Of a DNA stretch of 64,000 nucleotides, positions 28,423 to 37,639 are shown one piece after another. The position numbers were made by a program, and so were the translations under genes. The DNA is from VAZQ01 sp963821505 (GTDB lineage: Bacteria > Pseudomonadota > Alphaproteobacteria > Rhizobiales > Xanthobacteraceae), in assembly GCA_963821505.1 (NCBI GenBank), contig CAWGEH010000032.1, positions 124,001 through 188,000 on the forward strand, in the 5' to 3' direction. Each line of letters starts with the position of its first letter. Position 1 is the stretch's first letter. The notes under the pieces are model-generated. The model saw nothing but the letters and a program-made list of their open reading frames with translations, had not been told where the DNA came from and made no database searches.

Positions 28423-29238
28423 ATGTCCGACATGCGGCTGGTCGTGGCCGGCGCCGGCGGGCGCATGGGGCGCACGCTCATCCATGCCATTGCAGCGATC
28501 GACGGCGCGACGCTCGCGGGCGCGGTGGAGGCGGCCGGCTCGGCGGTGATCGGCCGCGACGCCGGCGAGCTTGCCGGGCTGGGCAGGAACGGCGTCGCCG
28601 TCACCGCCGACGTCGAGCCGCTGCTGGCGCAGGCCGAGGGTGTTCTCGACTTCACCGTCCCCGCCGCGACCGTGGCCTTCGCCGAGCTCACGGCGCGCAA
28701 CGGGCTCGTGCACGTCATCGGCACCACGGGGCTGAGCGGCGAGAACGAAAAGCTGATCGCGGAAGCGGCCAAGCGCGCGGTGATCGTCAAGTCCGGCAAC
28801 ATGAGCATGGGGGTCAATCTGCTGGCCGCGCTGGTCAAGCGCGTGGCGCAGACGCTCGATGAGGATTTCGACGTCGAGATCCTCGAGATGCACCACAACA
28901 AGAAGGTGGACGCGCCGTCCGGCACGGCGCTGATGCTCGGCCGCGCGGCGGCGGAAGGCCGCGGCGTCGATCTCGACCAGCGCTCGGTGCGCGGCCGCGA
29001 CGGCGTGACCGGCGCGCGCTGCGCGGGCGACATCGGCTTTGCCTCGCTGCGCGGCGGCTCGGTGGTGGGCGATCACACCGTGATGTTTGCCGGTCCGGCC
29101 GAGCGGATCGAGCTCGTGCACCGGGCCGAGGACCGCATGATCTTCGCCCGCGGCGCGGTGCGCGCCGCGTTGTGGGCGCGCGGGCGGCAACCGGGTCTCT
29201 ATTCGATGGTCGATGTGCTGGGCTTGCGCGACATCTGA
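28423..29238 (+). CDS. dapB: 4-hydroxy-tetrahydrodipicolinate reductase
   Basis: DapB reduces hydroxy-tetrahydrodipicolinate in the lysine and diaminopimelate pathway. The 271-residue protein has the nucleotide-binding VAGAGGRMGRTLIHAI, VHVIGTTGLSGENE, the active-site ILEMHHNKKVDAPSGTALML and SLRGGSVVGDHTVMFAG. It starts at ATG 28423 and its 3' end overlaps the convergent gpmI by 40 nt. The overlap falls within coding sequence of both genes. Confidence 0.95.
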   Translation: MSDMRLVVAGAGGRMGRTLIHAIAAIDGATLAGAVEAAGSAVIGRDAGELAGLGRNGVAVTADVEPLLAQAEGVLDFTVPAATVAFAELTARNGLVHVIGTTGLSGENEKLIAEAAKRAVIVKSGNMSMGVNLLAALVKRVAQTLDEDFDVEILEMHHNKKVDAPSGTALMLGRAAAEGRGVDLDQRSVRGRDGVTGARCAGDIGFASLRGGSVVGDHTVMFAGPAERIELVHRAEDRMIFARGAVRAALWARGRQPGLYSMVDVLGLRDI

Positions 29239-30770
29239 CGGTCGGATCGAACCCCGTGCAGCAGCGAGACCCCGGTCATCTCGACGGGCTGCGGCAGGTC
29301 CATCAGCTCGAGCAGGGTGGGCGCGATATCCGCGAGCCGCCCTTCCGCCACGGCAACGTCACCGCCGCCGATGAGCAGGACCGGCACGGGATTGGTGGTA
29401 TGCGCCGTGTGCGGCCCGCCGGTATCGGGATCGCGCATCAGCTCGCAATTGCCGTGATCGGCGGTAACGAGCAGGGCGCCGCCAGCGGTCCGGATCGCCT
29501 CGGCGATGCGGCCGAGCCCGGCGTCGACCGTCTCGACCGCCTTGACCGCGGCCGTCAAGCTGCCGGTGTGTCCGACCATGTCGGGATTGGCATAATTGAG
29601 CACGATCAGGTCGTAACGGCCGGAGCCGATCGCCTCCACCGCCTTGTCCGTCAATTCCGGCGCCGACATCTCGGGCTTAAGGTCGTAGGTCGCGACTTTC
29701 GGCGACGGCACCATGATGCGGTCCTCGCCCGGATACCGCCGTTCCTCGCCGCCGTTGAGGAAATAGGTGACGTGCGGATATTTCTCGGTCTCGGCCATGC
29801 GCAGCTGTGTGCGGCCGGCGTCGGCGACGACCTGTCCCAGAACATTCGCCAGCATCTGGGACGGGAACATCGTCTGCAGGAGCGCATCCAGCCGCTCGCT
29901 GTATTGCGTCATGCCGACCGCGGCGGCGAATTGAATGCTGCGCCGACGCGCGAAGCCGGCAAAGGCCGGATCGAGCAGCGCGGCCAGAATCTCGCGCACC
30001 CGGTCGGCGCGGAAATTGAAGCAGAGCAGGCCGTCGCCGTCCCGCATGCCGCGGTAGTTACCGACGACCGCCGGCAGCACGAACTCGTCGCTGAGATCAT
30101 GCGCATAGGCGTCGGCAACCGCCGCGCCGGCATCCGGGAAGCGCGGCCCCTCGCCTTCCGCGATCGCCCCATAGGCCCTGGCCACGCGCTCCCACCGGTT
30201 GTCGCGATCCATGGCGTAGTAGCGGCCGATCACCGTTGCGATCGCAACCGATGGCGGCAGGGCCGCAAGCAGACGTGCAATGTCCGCGCCCGCCGATCGC
30301 GGCGGCGTATCGCGGCCGTCGGTCACGGCATGCACGACGGTCGCTACGCCGGCTTGAGCGAGAATTCTTGCGAGCGCCGCGGCGTGATCCTGGTGCGAAT
30401 GCACGCCTCCCGGCGACACCAGGCCCAGGAGGTGGCAGGTTCCGCCGCTCTTCCGCAGGCGCTCGATCAGGTTCCGCAGCGCAGACGCCTTCTCGAACTC
30501 GCCGCTGGCAATCGCCGCGTTGATGCGGGGCAGATCCTGCATCACCAGACGGCCGGCGCCGATGTTGAGATGTCCAACCTCGGAATTGCCCATCTGCCCG
30601 GGCGGCAGCCCGACGTCCTTGCCCGACGTGCGCAGGAGCGCGTGCGGGCAAGCGGCCCACAGGCGATCGAAGCTCGGGGTGCGGGCCTGCCGGATGGCGT
30701 TGTCGGCCGCCTCCTCGCGCCAGCCCCAGCCGTCCAGTACGACCAGCATCACCGGACGACGCTTCTGCAT
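29199..30770 (-). CDS. gpmI: 2,3-bisphosphoglycerate-independent phosphoglycerate mutase
   Basis: This Mn-dependent enzyme interconverts 3- and 2-phosphoglycerate in glycolysis and gluconeogenesis. The 523-residue protein has the alkaline-phosphatase-like core RRPVMLVVLDGWG and the phosphoserine motif GQMGNSEVGHLNIGAGR. The middle domain has HAVTDGRDTPPRSA, and the C-terminal metal site is NYANPDMVGHTG with VTADHGNCE. ATG 30770 has GAGGG 8 nt upstream, better than the GTG at 30785. It is convergent with dapB and overlaps its end. Confidence 0.93.
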   Translation of the reverse strand: MQKRRPVMLVVLDGWGWREEAADNAIRQARTPSFDRLWAACPHALLRTSGKDVGLPPGQMGNSEVGHLNIGAGRLVMQDLPRINAAIASGEFEKASALRNLIERLRKSGGTCHLLGLVSPGGVHSHQDHAAALARILAQAGVATVVHAVTDGRDTPPRSAGADIARLLAALPPSVAIATVIGRYYAMDRDNRWERVARAYGAIAEGEGPRFPDAGAAVADAYAHDLSDEFVLPAVVGNYRGMRDGDGLLCFNFRADRVREILAALLDPAFAGFARRRSIQFAAAVGMTQYSERLDALLQTMFPSQMLANVLGQVVADAGRTQLRMAETEKYPHVTYFLNGGEERRYPGEDRIMVPSPKVATYDLKPEMSAPELTDKAVEAIGSGRYDLIVLNYANPDMVGHTGSLTAAVKAVETVDAGLGRIAEAIRTAGGALLVTADHGNCELMRDPDTGGPHTAHTTNPVPVLLIGGGDVAVAEGRLADIAPTLLELMDLPQPVEMTGVSLLHGVRSDRQMSRKPSTSTIE

Positions 30771-30937
30771 CTTCACGTCCCTCACGCTTCACCGGCGGCG
30801 GTGAAATCGCAGCCGCCCGCAACAACGGGGGCGTCGAGCGAGGATGTTTGTGTGGGATTGCGGCTTCATCGTCAACCGCCGGTCCAGCTCGTCGTGAACG
30901 GAAACAGGCCGCCACGTGAACCGTGCTTCGCGCAGGA

Positions 30938-31837
30938 TTACCCGGCCGCTAGGCGCCCCGCCTCCCACCCCAGCATGGCGCGCTTGCGCGTGAGCCCCCA
31001 GTGATATCCGGTGATGCCGCCGTCCTTGCCCAATACGCGGTGGCACGGCACCACGAACGATATCGGATTCTTGCCGACAGCGGCGCCCACCGCGCGCGCG
31101 GCTTTGGTCGCTCCAAGCTTCACGGCGATATCGGAATAGGTCATCGCCCGGCCCAGGGGAATCTTGAGCAGCGTCTCCCATACTCGCAGCTCGAAATCGG
31201 TGCCGATGAGCACGACGCGCAGCGGCCGGTTGGCCCGCCACAGCCCGGTATCGAAGATGCGGCCCGCGAGCGGCGCCGTGCGCGCGCCGTCCGCGACGAT
31301 ATTGGCGCGGGGCCACCGGCCTTGCATGTCGGCGAGCGCGGCCTGTTCCTCGCCGGGATCGGCGAAGGCAAGCCCGGCAAGTCCGCGCTCGGTCGCCATC
31401 ACCAGCGCGGTGCCGAACGGAGACGGATGAAAGCCGTAGGACATGGTGAGCCCGCCGCCGCCCGATTTCCATTCCCCGGGCGACATCGCTTCGTGGGTGA
31501 CGAAAAGATCGTGCAGCCGCCCCGGTCCGGAAAGGCCGACCTCGAACGTGGCATCGAGCACGCTGGCGGAGTCCCGCAGCAGCCGGCGAGCGTGATCGAG
31601 CGTGAGCGCCTGCAGGAATGCCTTGGGCGTGATTCCGGCCCAGCGGCGAAACAGATGGTGGAGATCGCTGCTGCTGACCCCGGCCGCCGCCGCGATGACC
31701 TCGATCTCCGGCTGCGCCCGCCAGCGCTCCGAGACGAATGCAATGGCGCGGCGCACGATCTCGTAGTCGGCGGCGTCGCGGCTGAGCGGCTGGATATTTT
31801 GGACGCGATCGGGTGAGAGCACGGCGGTCTCCATCAT
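30938..31837 (-). CDS. Ada-like protein: AraC-type domain plus O6-methylguanine-DNA methyltransferase
   Basis: The 299-residue protein joins an AraC-type helix-turn-helix (IEVIAAAAGVSSSDLHHLFR, then GITPKAFLQALTLDHARRLL) to a C-terminal alkyltransferase domain with the methyl-acceptor motif VVPCHRVLG and GRAMTYSDIAVKLGATKAAR. The N-terminal zinc domain of E. coli Ada that accepts phosphotriester methyl groups is absent. This layout is common in alphaproteobacteria. It repairs O6-methylguanine by suicide transfer; the DNA-binding part may autoregulate. ATG 31837 follows GGGGAGGG. A composite B-A repeat lies just upstream. Confidence 0.9.
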   Translation of the reverse strand: MMETAVLSPDRVQNIQPLSRDAADYEIVRRAIAFVSERWRAQPEIEVIAAAAGVSSSDLHHLFRRWAGITPKAFLQALTLDHARRLLRDSASVLDATFEVGLSGPGRLHDLFVTHEAMSPGEWKSGGGGLTMSYGFHPSPFGTALVMATERGLAGLAFADPGEEQAALADMQGRWPRANIVADGARTAPLAGRIFDTGLWRANRPLRVVLIGTDFELRVWETLLKIPLGRAMTYSDIAVKLGATKAARAVGAAVGKNPISFVVPCHRVLGKDGGITGYHWGLTRKRAMLGWEAGRLAAG

Positions 31838-31898
31838 TTGCCCTCCCCATGTAGGCCGCGGAGACAGCCCCGCCCACCCGTTTTCTGTCGGATCAGGG

Positions 31899-32066
31899 CT
31901 AGTGCCCCGAACCCGAAGTTCGCGCACATCGCGCGGCAAGTTCAATCGCGAACTTCGGGTTCAAAAGGGGCACTAGGATCATAGAGTGTGCTAGTGGTCC
32001 TTAGATTCCGAAGTTCGCATCGTAACGTGCCGCGAGCGCTGGCGAACTTCGGAATCGGACCACTAG
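31899..32066. repeat. composite repeat, B-linker-A
   Basis: Module B is 31899-31976 and module A 31991-32066, with CTAG at all four module ends. The linker reads GATCATAGAGTGTG. The terminal CTAG of A (32063-32066) overlaps the DUF2244 gene, whose stop codon is the TAG complementary to 32063-32065. It fills the space between two minus-strand genes. Confidence 0.9.
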
Positions 32067-32683
32067 TCGAAAACCGTGCGGGTCGGTCCGCGCTTTGCTT
32101 CGCCGAGCGCGGCCGAGAGCGCGTGCGCGAAGCTTTCCTTCTCCCGCGGTCCGAGGAAGCCGGCGATCGCCAGCCGCCGCCCGTGCGACACCAGAAACAG
32201 CCGCTCGATGCCGAACTCGGCATGCACCACGCGGTCGAGCCGTACCCAGAGCGGATTGAGCGTCCATTCGCTGATCCGGCCCTTGTGGCTCACCTTGCGC
32301 ACGGTGAGCTCGGAGGGAGTGACGGTCACCTGCTCATAGGCCTGGGCGCGGCGGTAGTTCACCTTGAACGCGCAATAGATCAGCAGAACGTCGAGCCCGC
32401 AAAACCCGAACACCGGCCACGCCCCGGCGAGCAGGAAGGCCATTCCGGTCGCGAAGCTGATGCCGCCAAGCACCAGCATCAACGCCCAAAAACCCTTGCG
32501 GTTGAGCGACCGGTGGGGCGTGAGCACCGCTGAAAAGATCGCAGGTTCCCCGGTCGAAGCATGGGTCGATTCCTGGATCGACGCTTGGGTCAATTCCTGG
32601 GTCGATGCTTGGGTCGACGCTTGGGTCGATTCCCGGCTCGCTTCTTCAGTCGATTCTCGGATCGGGTCGTTGTCGGCTGCCAT
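32063..32683 (-). CDS. DUF2244 membrane protein with repetitive Ser/Thr/Gln/Ala N-terminus
   Basis: The 206-residue protein has two transmembrane segments (KGFWALMLVLGGISFATGMA and AWPVFGFCGLDVLLIYCAF) followed by the DUF2244 cytoplasmic domain (RKVSHKGRISEWTLNPLWVR, ending GPREKESFAHALSAALGEA). Function is unknown; the family is common in alphaproteobacteria. The first 45 residues are low complexity with repeated S-T-Q-A units encoded by short direct repeats. The stop codon is supplied by the terminal CTAG of a module A repeat. It is divergent from nth, with 21 nt between start codons, so the two promoters must overlap coding sequence. Confidence 0.82.
   Translation of the reverse strand: MAADNDPIRESTEEASRESTQASTQASTQELTQASIQESTHASTGEPAIFSAVLTPHRSLNRKGFWALMLVLGGISFATGMAFLLAGAWPVFGFCGLDVLLIYCAFKVNYRRAQAYEQVTVTPSELTVRKVSHKGRISEWTLNPLWVRLDRVVHAEFGIERLFLVSHGRRLAIAGFLGPREKESFAHALSAALGEAKRGPTRTVFD
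32563..32648. repeat. short direct repeats encoding S-T-Q-A units
   Basis: On the + strand, units like GCTTGGGTCGAC and GATTCCTGGGTCGA recur about every 12 to 15 nt. On the minus strand they encode STQASTQASTQELTQASIQE within the N-terminus of the DUF2244 protein. Such tracts can change length by slippage. Confidence 0.6.
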
Positions 32684-32704
32684 GGCGCTCACTATACCGG
32701 AACT

Positions 32705-33529
32705 ATGCCTCGCAAGACACCTCGCCGGGTGACCCGGAGAACCGGCCGAAAGGCGCCGGGCAGACCGGCCCAGATCCCGCGCAAGCCGCGTGCGCGCAAG
32801 GCGCAGGTCAAGGGTCCGAACAGGCGCGTCGCCGCCGACAGAACGGCCGCCGCCGGCGCGCTGCCGCAAATGACGACCGCCGAAATCGCGGAAGCGTTCC
32901 GCCGCTTTCAGGCCGCGCGGCCCGCGCCCAAGGGGGAACTCGAGCACGTCGACCCGTTCACGCTGCTGGTGGCGGTGGTGCTGTCGGCGCAGGCGACCGA
33001 TGCCGGCGTCAACAAGGCGACGCCGGCGCTGTTCAAGGCCGCCGATACGCCGGAAAAGATGGCCGCGCTCGGAGAAGAGCGCGTGCAGCACGCGATCAAG
33101 ACCATCGGCCTCTACCGCACCAAGGCCAAGAACGTCGTCGCACTGTCGAAGAAAATCGTGGAGGAGCACGGCGGCGAGGTCCCGCGCACGCGCGCGGCGC
33201 TTGAAGCGCTGCCCGGGGTCGGCCGCAAGACTGCGAACGTGGTCCTCAATATAGCCTTCGGCGAGCCGACCATCGCCGTCGATACCCATATCTTCCGCGT
33301 GGGCAATCGCACCGGCATGGCAACCGGCAAGACGCCGCTCGAGGTCGAGATGAAACTCAACGAGGTGGTGCCGTCGCAATACAAGCCCCACGCCCACCAC
33401 TGGCTGATTCTGCACGGACGCTATGTCTGCGTTGCCCGCCGTCCCTTGTGCGAGAGGTGCCTGATTGCCGATCTCTGCAAGTGGCCGGGGAAGGCGGTCT
33501 CGCCGGAACCGGTGCGGCCCGGGCAATGA
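32705..33529 (+). CDS. nth: endonuclease III
   Basis: Nth is a DNA glycosylase/AP lyase that removes oxidised pyrimidines. The 274-residue protein has the helix-hairpin-helix with the catalytic lysine in LPGVGRKTANVVLN, the catalytic aspartate in VDTHIFRVGNRT, and the [4Fe-4S] loop C-x6-C-x2-C-x5-C (CVARRPLCERCLIADLC). The N-terminal 60 residues are a basic tail (PRKTPRRVTRRTGRK) longer than in E. coli. ATG 32705 starts the tail. It is divergent from DUF2244. Confidence 0.93.
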   Translation: MPRKTPRRVTRRTGRKAPGRPAQIPRKPRARKAQVKGPNRRVAADRTAAAGALPQMTTAEIAEAFRRFQAARPAPKGELEHVDPFTLLVAVVLSAQATDAGVNKATPALFKAADTPEKMAALGEERVQHAIKTIGLYRTKAKNVVALSKKIVEEHGGEVPRTRAALEALPGVGRKTANVVLNIAFGEPTIAVDTHIFRVGNRTGMATGKTPLEVEMKLNEVVPSQYKPHAHHWLILHGRYVCVARRPLCERCLIADLCKWPGKAVSPEPVRPGQ

Positions 33530-33649
33530 AGGTCGTGCCTGGCGGCCCGATCCCGGGCTGCGCGGGCAAGGGCTGCCGTGGCAGTCTCGTTGGCACCACA
33601 ATCAACGCTCAGATAAATTCGACCACGATTTGGGGAGGGGACTGCTCGC

Positions 33650-35206
33650 ATGCATCTGTCCTGGGGCAGGATTGCCATCGGCGGGCTGATTGCCGTCGCT
33701 GCATTCGGCGGCGCGCTCTGGGCCTCGAACTGGCTTTGGCCCGGCGCGAAGGACCGGCGGCCGGCGCTGGCAGAGGTGCCGCCGCTGGCGCCGGCTGCCC
33801 GCAACTCCGTGATCGTAACGCCGGCGACCATCGCGCTGTCGGCGATCCGCGATGCGATGGAAACAGCGGCGCCGCGCAATCTCGCCGGCAAGCGCGACAA
33901 CGTGTTGCCCCAGGTGCTTTCGAACGCCCAAATCGACTGGACGGTCGCGCGCGGTCCGCTCGCCGTCGCCGGCCGGCCGGACGCGCTCGCGGTGTCGACC
34001 GCGCTGACGGGAACGGTGCGGGCAACCGGGCAAGTCGCCGGCGACGCGGGCAATCTCGTAGGCGCGCTCGGCGGATTGCTAGGCGGCCGCCTGGGTGAAA
34101 AGGTCCAGAACCTGCAGGGAAAGTCGCTCGATCAACGCGTCGACATCCGCGGCAACGTGATGGTGACGTCGCATCCGGCGCTGCTGCCGACGTGGCGGGT
34201 GGAACCCAATCTCGGCTCCCAGGTCGCGATCGCGGATGCCTCGCTGCCGATGCTGGGGGTGAAGCTCAGCGCTTCAAACGAGCTCAAGCCGCTGCTCGAC
34301 CGTGCCGTCAACGAGCAGATGGCGGCGTTGCAGGCGCGCCTGCGCGACGACCCGTTCCTGGAGCTCGCGGCGCGGCGCGAGTGGACCAAGATGTGCCGCT
34401 CCATCTCGCTCGGCGCAGCCGGCGCCGGCATGCCCGATCTTTGGCTGGAGCTGCGGCCGACGCGCGCCTTTGCGGCGCAACCGCGCATCACCGAAGCCGC
34501 GCTCGTCCTCACTTTCGGCGTGCAGGCGCAAACGCGGATCGTGCCCAACGAGACCAAACCCGACTGTCCATTCCCGGCCAAGTTGGAGCTCGTCCCGCAG
34601 ATCGAGCAGGGTCGGGTCAATATCGCCGTGCCGATCGATATTCCGTTCACGGAAGTGAGCCGGTTGCTGGAGGCGCAACTCAAGGGAAAGACGTTTCCCG
34701 ACGACAAGAGCAGCGCGTTCACGGCCACGGTCCGCGGCGTGACTCTCGCGGCATCCAGCGACCGGTTGCTGCTTTCGTTGCGCGTCAAGGCCAATGAGAA
34801 CAAGAGCTGGTTCGGGCTCGGGGCCGAGGCAACGATCCATGTATGGGGGCGGCCGGTGCTCGATCGCGCGCGTCAGGTGCTCCGCCTCGAGGACGTCGCG
34901 CTCGATGTCGAGTCGGAGGCCGCCTTTGGGTTGTTGGGCGCGGCAGCGCGGGCCGCGGTGCCGTATCTGGAAAAAGCCGTGGCGGAGAACGCGGTGGTCG
35001 AGCTAATGCCGCTCGCAGCCAATGCGCGCCGGAGCATCGAGGGTGCGATCGCCGGGTTCAGCAAGAGCGCCGATGGCGTCCGCGTCAACGCGGCCATGAC
35101 CGATCTGCGCCTCGTCGGCATCGAATTCGACGCCAAGACGCTGCGGGTGATCGCGGAGGCCGACGGCACGGTGCAGGTCGCGGTGACGAAGCTGGAGGGC
35201 AGATGA
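33650..35206 (+). CDS. DUF4403 family protein
   Basis: The 518-residue protein has one N-terminal membrane segment (IAIGGLIAVAAFGGALWASN) and a large domain of repeated beta-rich units typical of DUF4403, such as LDQRVDIRGNVMVTSHPALL, VNIAVPIDIPFTEVSRLL and FTATVRGVTLAASSDRLLL. The fold resembles lipid- or hydrophobic-ligand-binding tubular proteins, but no function is proven. It is presumably anchored in the inner membrane facing the periplasm. ATG 33650 follows GGGGAGGG. Its stop codon lies in the first arm of a family P palindrome. Confidence 0.8.
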   Translation: MHLSWGRIAIGGLIAVAAFGGALWASNWLWPGAKDRRPALAEVPPLAPAARNSVIVTPATIALSAIRDAMETAAPRNLAGKRDNVLPQVLSNAQIDWTVARGPLAVAGRPDALAVSTALTGTVRATGQVAGDAGNLVGALGGLLGGRLGEKVQNLQGKSLDQRVDIRGNVMVTSHPALLPTWRVEPNLGSQVAIADASLPMLGVKLSASNELKPLLDRAVNEQMAALQARLRDDPFLELAARREWTKMCRSISLGAAGAGMPDLWLELRPTRAFAAQPRITEAALVLTFGVQAQTRIVPNETKPDCPFPAKLELVPQIEQGRVNIAVPIDIPFTEVSRLLEAQLKGKTFPDDKSSAFTATVRGVTLAASSDRLLLSLRVKANENKSWFGLGAEATIHVWGRPVLDRARQVLRLEDVALDVESEAAFGLLGAAARAAVPYLEKAVAENAVVELMPLAANARRSIEGAIAGFSKSADGVRVNAAMTDLRLVGIEFDAKTLRVIAEADGTVQVAVTKLEGR

Positions 35207-35285
35207 CGGGAAGACGGATGGCGAAAGACCGGAACAGCATCGGCGCGCCCGATCCGTCGTCCGTCATCTGTTGTCCGTCATCCGC
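35201..35285. repeat. family P palindrome between convergent genes
   Basis: AGATGACGGGAAGACGGAT faces ATCCGTCGTCCGTCATCTG, followed by TTGTCCGTCATCC. The stop codon of the DUF4403 gene (TGA 35204-35206) lies in the left arm, and the stop of the convergent CysZ-like gene (complement of 35264-35266) lies in the right arm. It may terminate both transcripts. Confidence 0.7.
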
Positions 35286-35965
35286 CTTACGTGCACCATC
35301 AGGGCCATGGCGAACAGCGGCGTGCCAAGGTTGACGATCGGGACCGAGACGAAGGCGGCGATCAACATACCCGCCACGAACACCGTGCGCTGGTGCGCCT
35401 TGCGCAAGCCTTTGGCTTCGGCGGCGGAATGATGGCGCATCGCCGCCAGCTCGAAATATTCGCGGCCGAGCAGATAGGCCGTGGCCAGGAAAAAGATCAC
35501 GGCACCGAAGCCGGCGAAGAGCAGGAACGGCACCGCCACGAGATAGACCACGACCGCGAGCAAGGCGGCCTTCACGCCTTCCGCCACCGAGCGCATCAGC
35601 GGCGGCGGCGTCCCCACCTCTGCGGGATAGTGCGTGCGTTCCACTTCGAGAGCGATCTCGTCGACGAAAAAGCTCCCCACCAGCGCGGTCACCGCCGGCA
35701 TTAGGAACACGGAGCCGACGATGATGCCGAGGCCGGCGGCGACGGCAATGATCCAGGCGAGGACCGCAAGCGGCGCGTGCGCGCTGACGCCGAGGATGCT
35801 CTCGGCCCAGTCCGCGCCGACGGTCGCGAGCCAGGTCAGCGCCCGATGCAGGCCGACCCCGATGAGCACGATCAGGACGAGCGCGAGTCCGGCGGATTTC
35901 AACAGCACCGCGCGGAACGGCGGCGAGAACATCTGGGAGAGTGCTTTGATGGCCGCGTCGAGCAT
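35264..35965 (-). CDS. CysZ/EI24 family membrane protein
   Basis: The 233-residue protein has at least four hydrophobic segments: SAGLALVLIVLIGVGLHRAL, LAVLAWIIAVAAGLGIIVGS, KAALLAVVVYLVAVPFLLFA and VFVAGMLIAAFVSVPIVNLG. The GREYFELAAMRHH motif is typical of EI24-domain proteins, which include the sulfate transporter CysZ. Sulfate transport is an inference from the family only. The start ATG complementary to 35963-35965 opens MLDAAIKALSQMFSPPFR, the family start. Confidence 0.82.
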   Translation of the reverse strand: MLDAAIKALSQMFSPPFRAVLLKSAGLALVLIVLIGVGLHRALTWLATVGADWAESILGVSAHAPLAVLAWIIAVAAGLGIIVGSVFLMPAVTALVGSFFVDEIALEVERTHYPAEVGTPPPLMRSVAEGVKAALLAVVVYLVAVPFLLFAGFGAVIFFLATAYLLGREYFELAAMRHHSAAEAKGLRKAHQRTVFVAGMLIAAFVSVPIVNLGTPLFAMALMVHVRRMTDNR

Positions 35966-36167
35966 CGGTGTCCTCGGGTCCTGCGTCGGTGTTCCGGCCG
36001 CGCAACCGCGGGACCTGCCGACGCCGAGTGCGCCGGAATCCCGAGGCCGCATTCTCGAATAAGGCATCGGCGTTGCGATAGGGCAAGTGCGGCGAGCATG
36101 GAAAAGATTTGCCGCGCGGCGCGTTCTCCGTGCTAGACCTCGCAAAAATTCGAGACCATTGCGCGCC

Positions 36168-37520
36168 ATGAGACGTTGGAGCCGCCGCTCGTTCCTTGCC
36201 TCCGCCGCCGCGTTGGCGGCCGCGCCCGCGCTCGCCGCGCCGCGTCCAACGCAGGCGCCCGAAGTGCCGCGTTCCGGATGGGTGGATGCCGTCATCGTGG
36301 GCGCCGGTGCTGCCGGCATCGCCGCCGCGCGGCGACTGGCGGCGGCGCGCAGGCGCTTTGTGCTGGTGGAGGCGGCCGAGGGAGTCGGCGGCCGCTGCGT
36401 CACCGACATGAATACGTTCGGCGTGCCTTACGATCGCGGCGCCCACTGGATCTACGCCGCCGACATCAACCCGCTGGTGAAGCTGGGCGTCCAGGCCGGG
36501 CTCGAAATCTATCCGGCGCCGCCCGGCCAGCGCGTGCGCATCGGCCGGCGCTACGCGCGCGAAGGCGAGATGGAGGATTTTCTCGCCGGGCTCGTGCGCG
36601 CCAACGCCGCCATCCGGGACGCCGCGCGCAAGAGCGACGTCGCCTGCACCCAGGTGCTGCCGAAGGATCTCGGCGATTGGCTGCCGCCCATCGAATTCGT
36701 GCTCGGCCCTTACACCTGTGCCAAGGATCTCGCGGACGTATCGACCGTCGATTTGTCCCGCTCGATCGAGCGTGACAACAACGCGTTCTGCCGGCAAGGA
36801 TTCGGAACCCTGCTGGCGAAGCTCGCGGCCGGACTTCCGCTGCTGCTGGCGACGCCGGTGAAGACGATCGAATGGTGGAGCCGCCAGCGGCTCGAGGTCG
36901 ACACCGCCAAAGGCCAGTTCAGGACGGCCGCCGTCATCGTGACGCTTTCGACCAATGCGCTCGTTGCCGGCAAGATCAGGTTCGAGCCCGGTCTGCCCAA
37001 GCGGCATCTCGATGCCGTCGCCAAGCTCAGGCTGGGCAGCCACGATCACGTGGCGCTGGAGTTGACCGGCAACCCGCTCGGGCTGCGCGCCGACGAGCTC
37101 GTGTTCGAGAAGAGCGAGAGCAGGCAAACGGCCGCGATCCTGGGCAACGTGGCGGGAACCACGATCTGCGTGGTCGACGTCAGCGGCAGTTTCGGGCGCG
37201 ATCTGTCCGCCAAGGGCGAGGCGGAGATGGTCGATTTCGCGATCGGCTGGCTCGGCGGGCTCTACGGCGCCGACGTGAAAAATGCCGTCAAGCGCCGCCA
37301 CGCCACGCGCTGGAACAACGAGCCGTGGGTGCTCGGCGCCACCTCCGCCGCCGCGCCCGGCGCGCAGTCCGCGCGCAAGGCGATGATGGAGCCGCTGAGC
37401 AACCGCATCTTCTTCGCCGGCGAGGCCGTCCACGAGACGCTCTGGGGCACCGTCGCCGGCGCCTGGGAATCGGGCGAGCGCGCCGCCGATGCCGTGATCA
37501 AGCTCCTCGGCCGGCGCTAG
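36168..37520 (+). CDS. Tat-exported FAD-dependent amine oxidase
   Basis: The 450-residue precursor has a twin-arginine signal (RRWSRRSFLASAAALAAAPA), then the FAD dinucleotide fold AVIVGAGAAGIAAARRLAAA with VLVEAAEGVGGRC. It ends with the flavin-contacting IFFAGEAVHETLWGTVAGAW, typical of monoamine and polyamine oxidases. It should act in the periplasm. The substrate is unknown. ATG 36168 places the signal correctly; the open frame begins earlier, at 36087. Its TAG stop codon (37518-37520) is the last three bases of the CTAG that begins a family C repeat. Confidence 0.87.
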   Translation: MRRWSRRSFLASAAALAAAPALAAPRPTQAPEVPRSGWVDAVIVGAGAAGIAAARRLAAARRRFVLVEAAEGVGGRCVTDMNTFGVPYDRGAHWIYAADINPLVKLGVQAGLEIYPAPPGQRVRIGRRYAREGEMEDFLAGLVRANAAIRDAARKSDVACTQVLPKDLGDWLPPIEFVLGPYTCAKDLADVSTVDLSRSIERDNNAFCRQGFGTLLAKLAAGLPLLLATPVKTIEWWSRQRLEVDTAKGQFRTAAVIVTLSTNALVAGKIRFEPGLPKRHLDAVAKLRLGSHDHVALELTGNPLGLRADELVFEKSESRQTAAILGNVAGTTICVVDVSGSFGRDLSAKGEAEMVDFAIGWLGGLYGADVKNAVKRRHATRWNNEPWVLGATSAAAPGAQSARKAMMEPLSNRIFFAGEAVHETLWGTVAGAWESGERAADAVIKLLGRR

Positions 37521-37623
37521 CGCATGTTCCGGAAAAGTGGGAACCGGTTTTCCGAACAGAACATGCGCAAAATCGAAGAATCTAGAGCGCATCACGATTC
37601 GACCCAATCGGGATGCGCTCTAG
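37517..37623. repeat. family C palindromic repeat, CTAG at all three boundaries
   Basis: The best preserved copy: CTAG at 37517-37520, 37582-37585 and 37620-37623. The large module (GCGCATGTTCCGG...GAACATGCGC) comes first, then the small one (AGCGCATCAC...GGGATGCGCT). The first CTAG provides the oxidase stop codon. It lies between convergent oxidase and pheT. Confidence 0.88.
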
Positions 37624-37639
37624 TCGATCTAGCGCCGCT

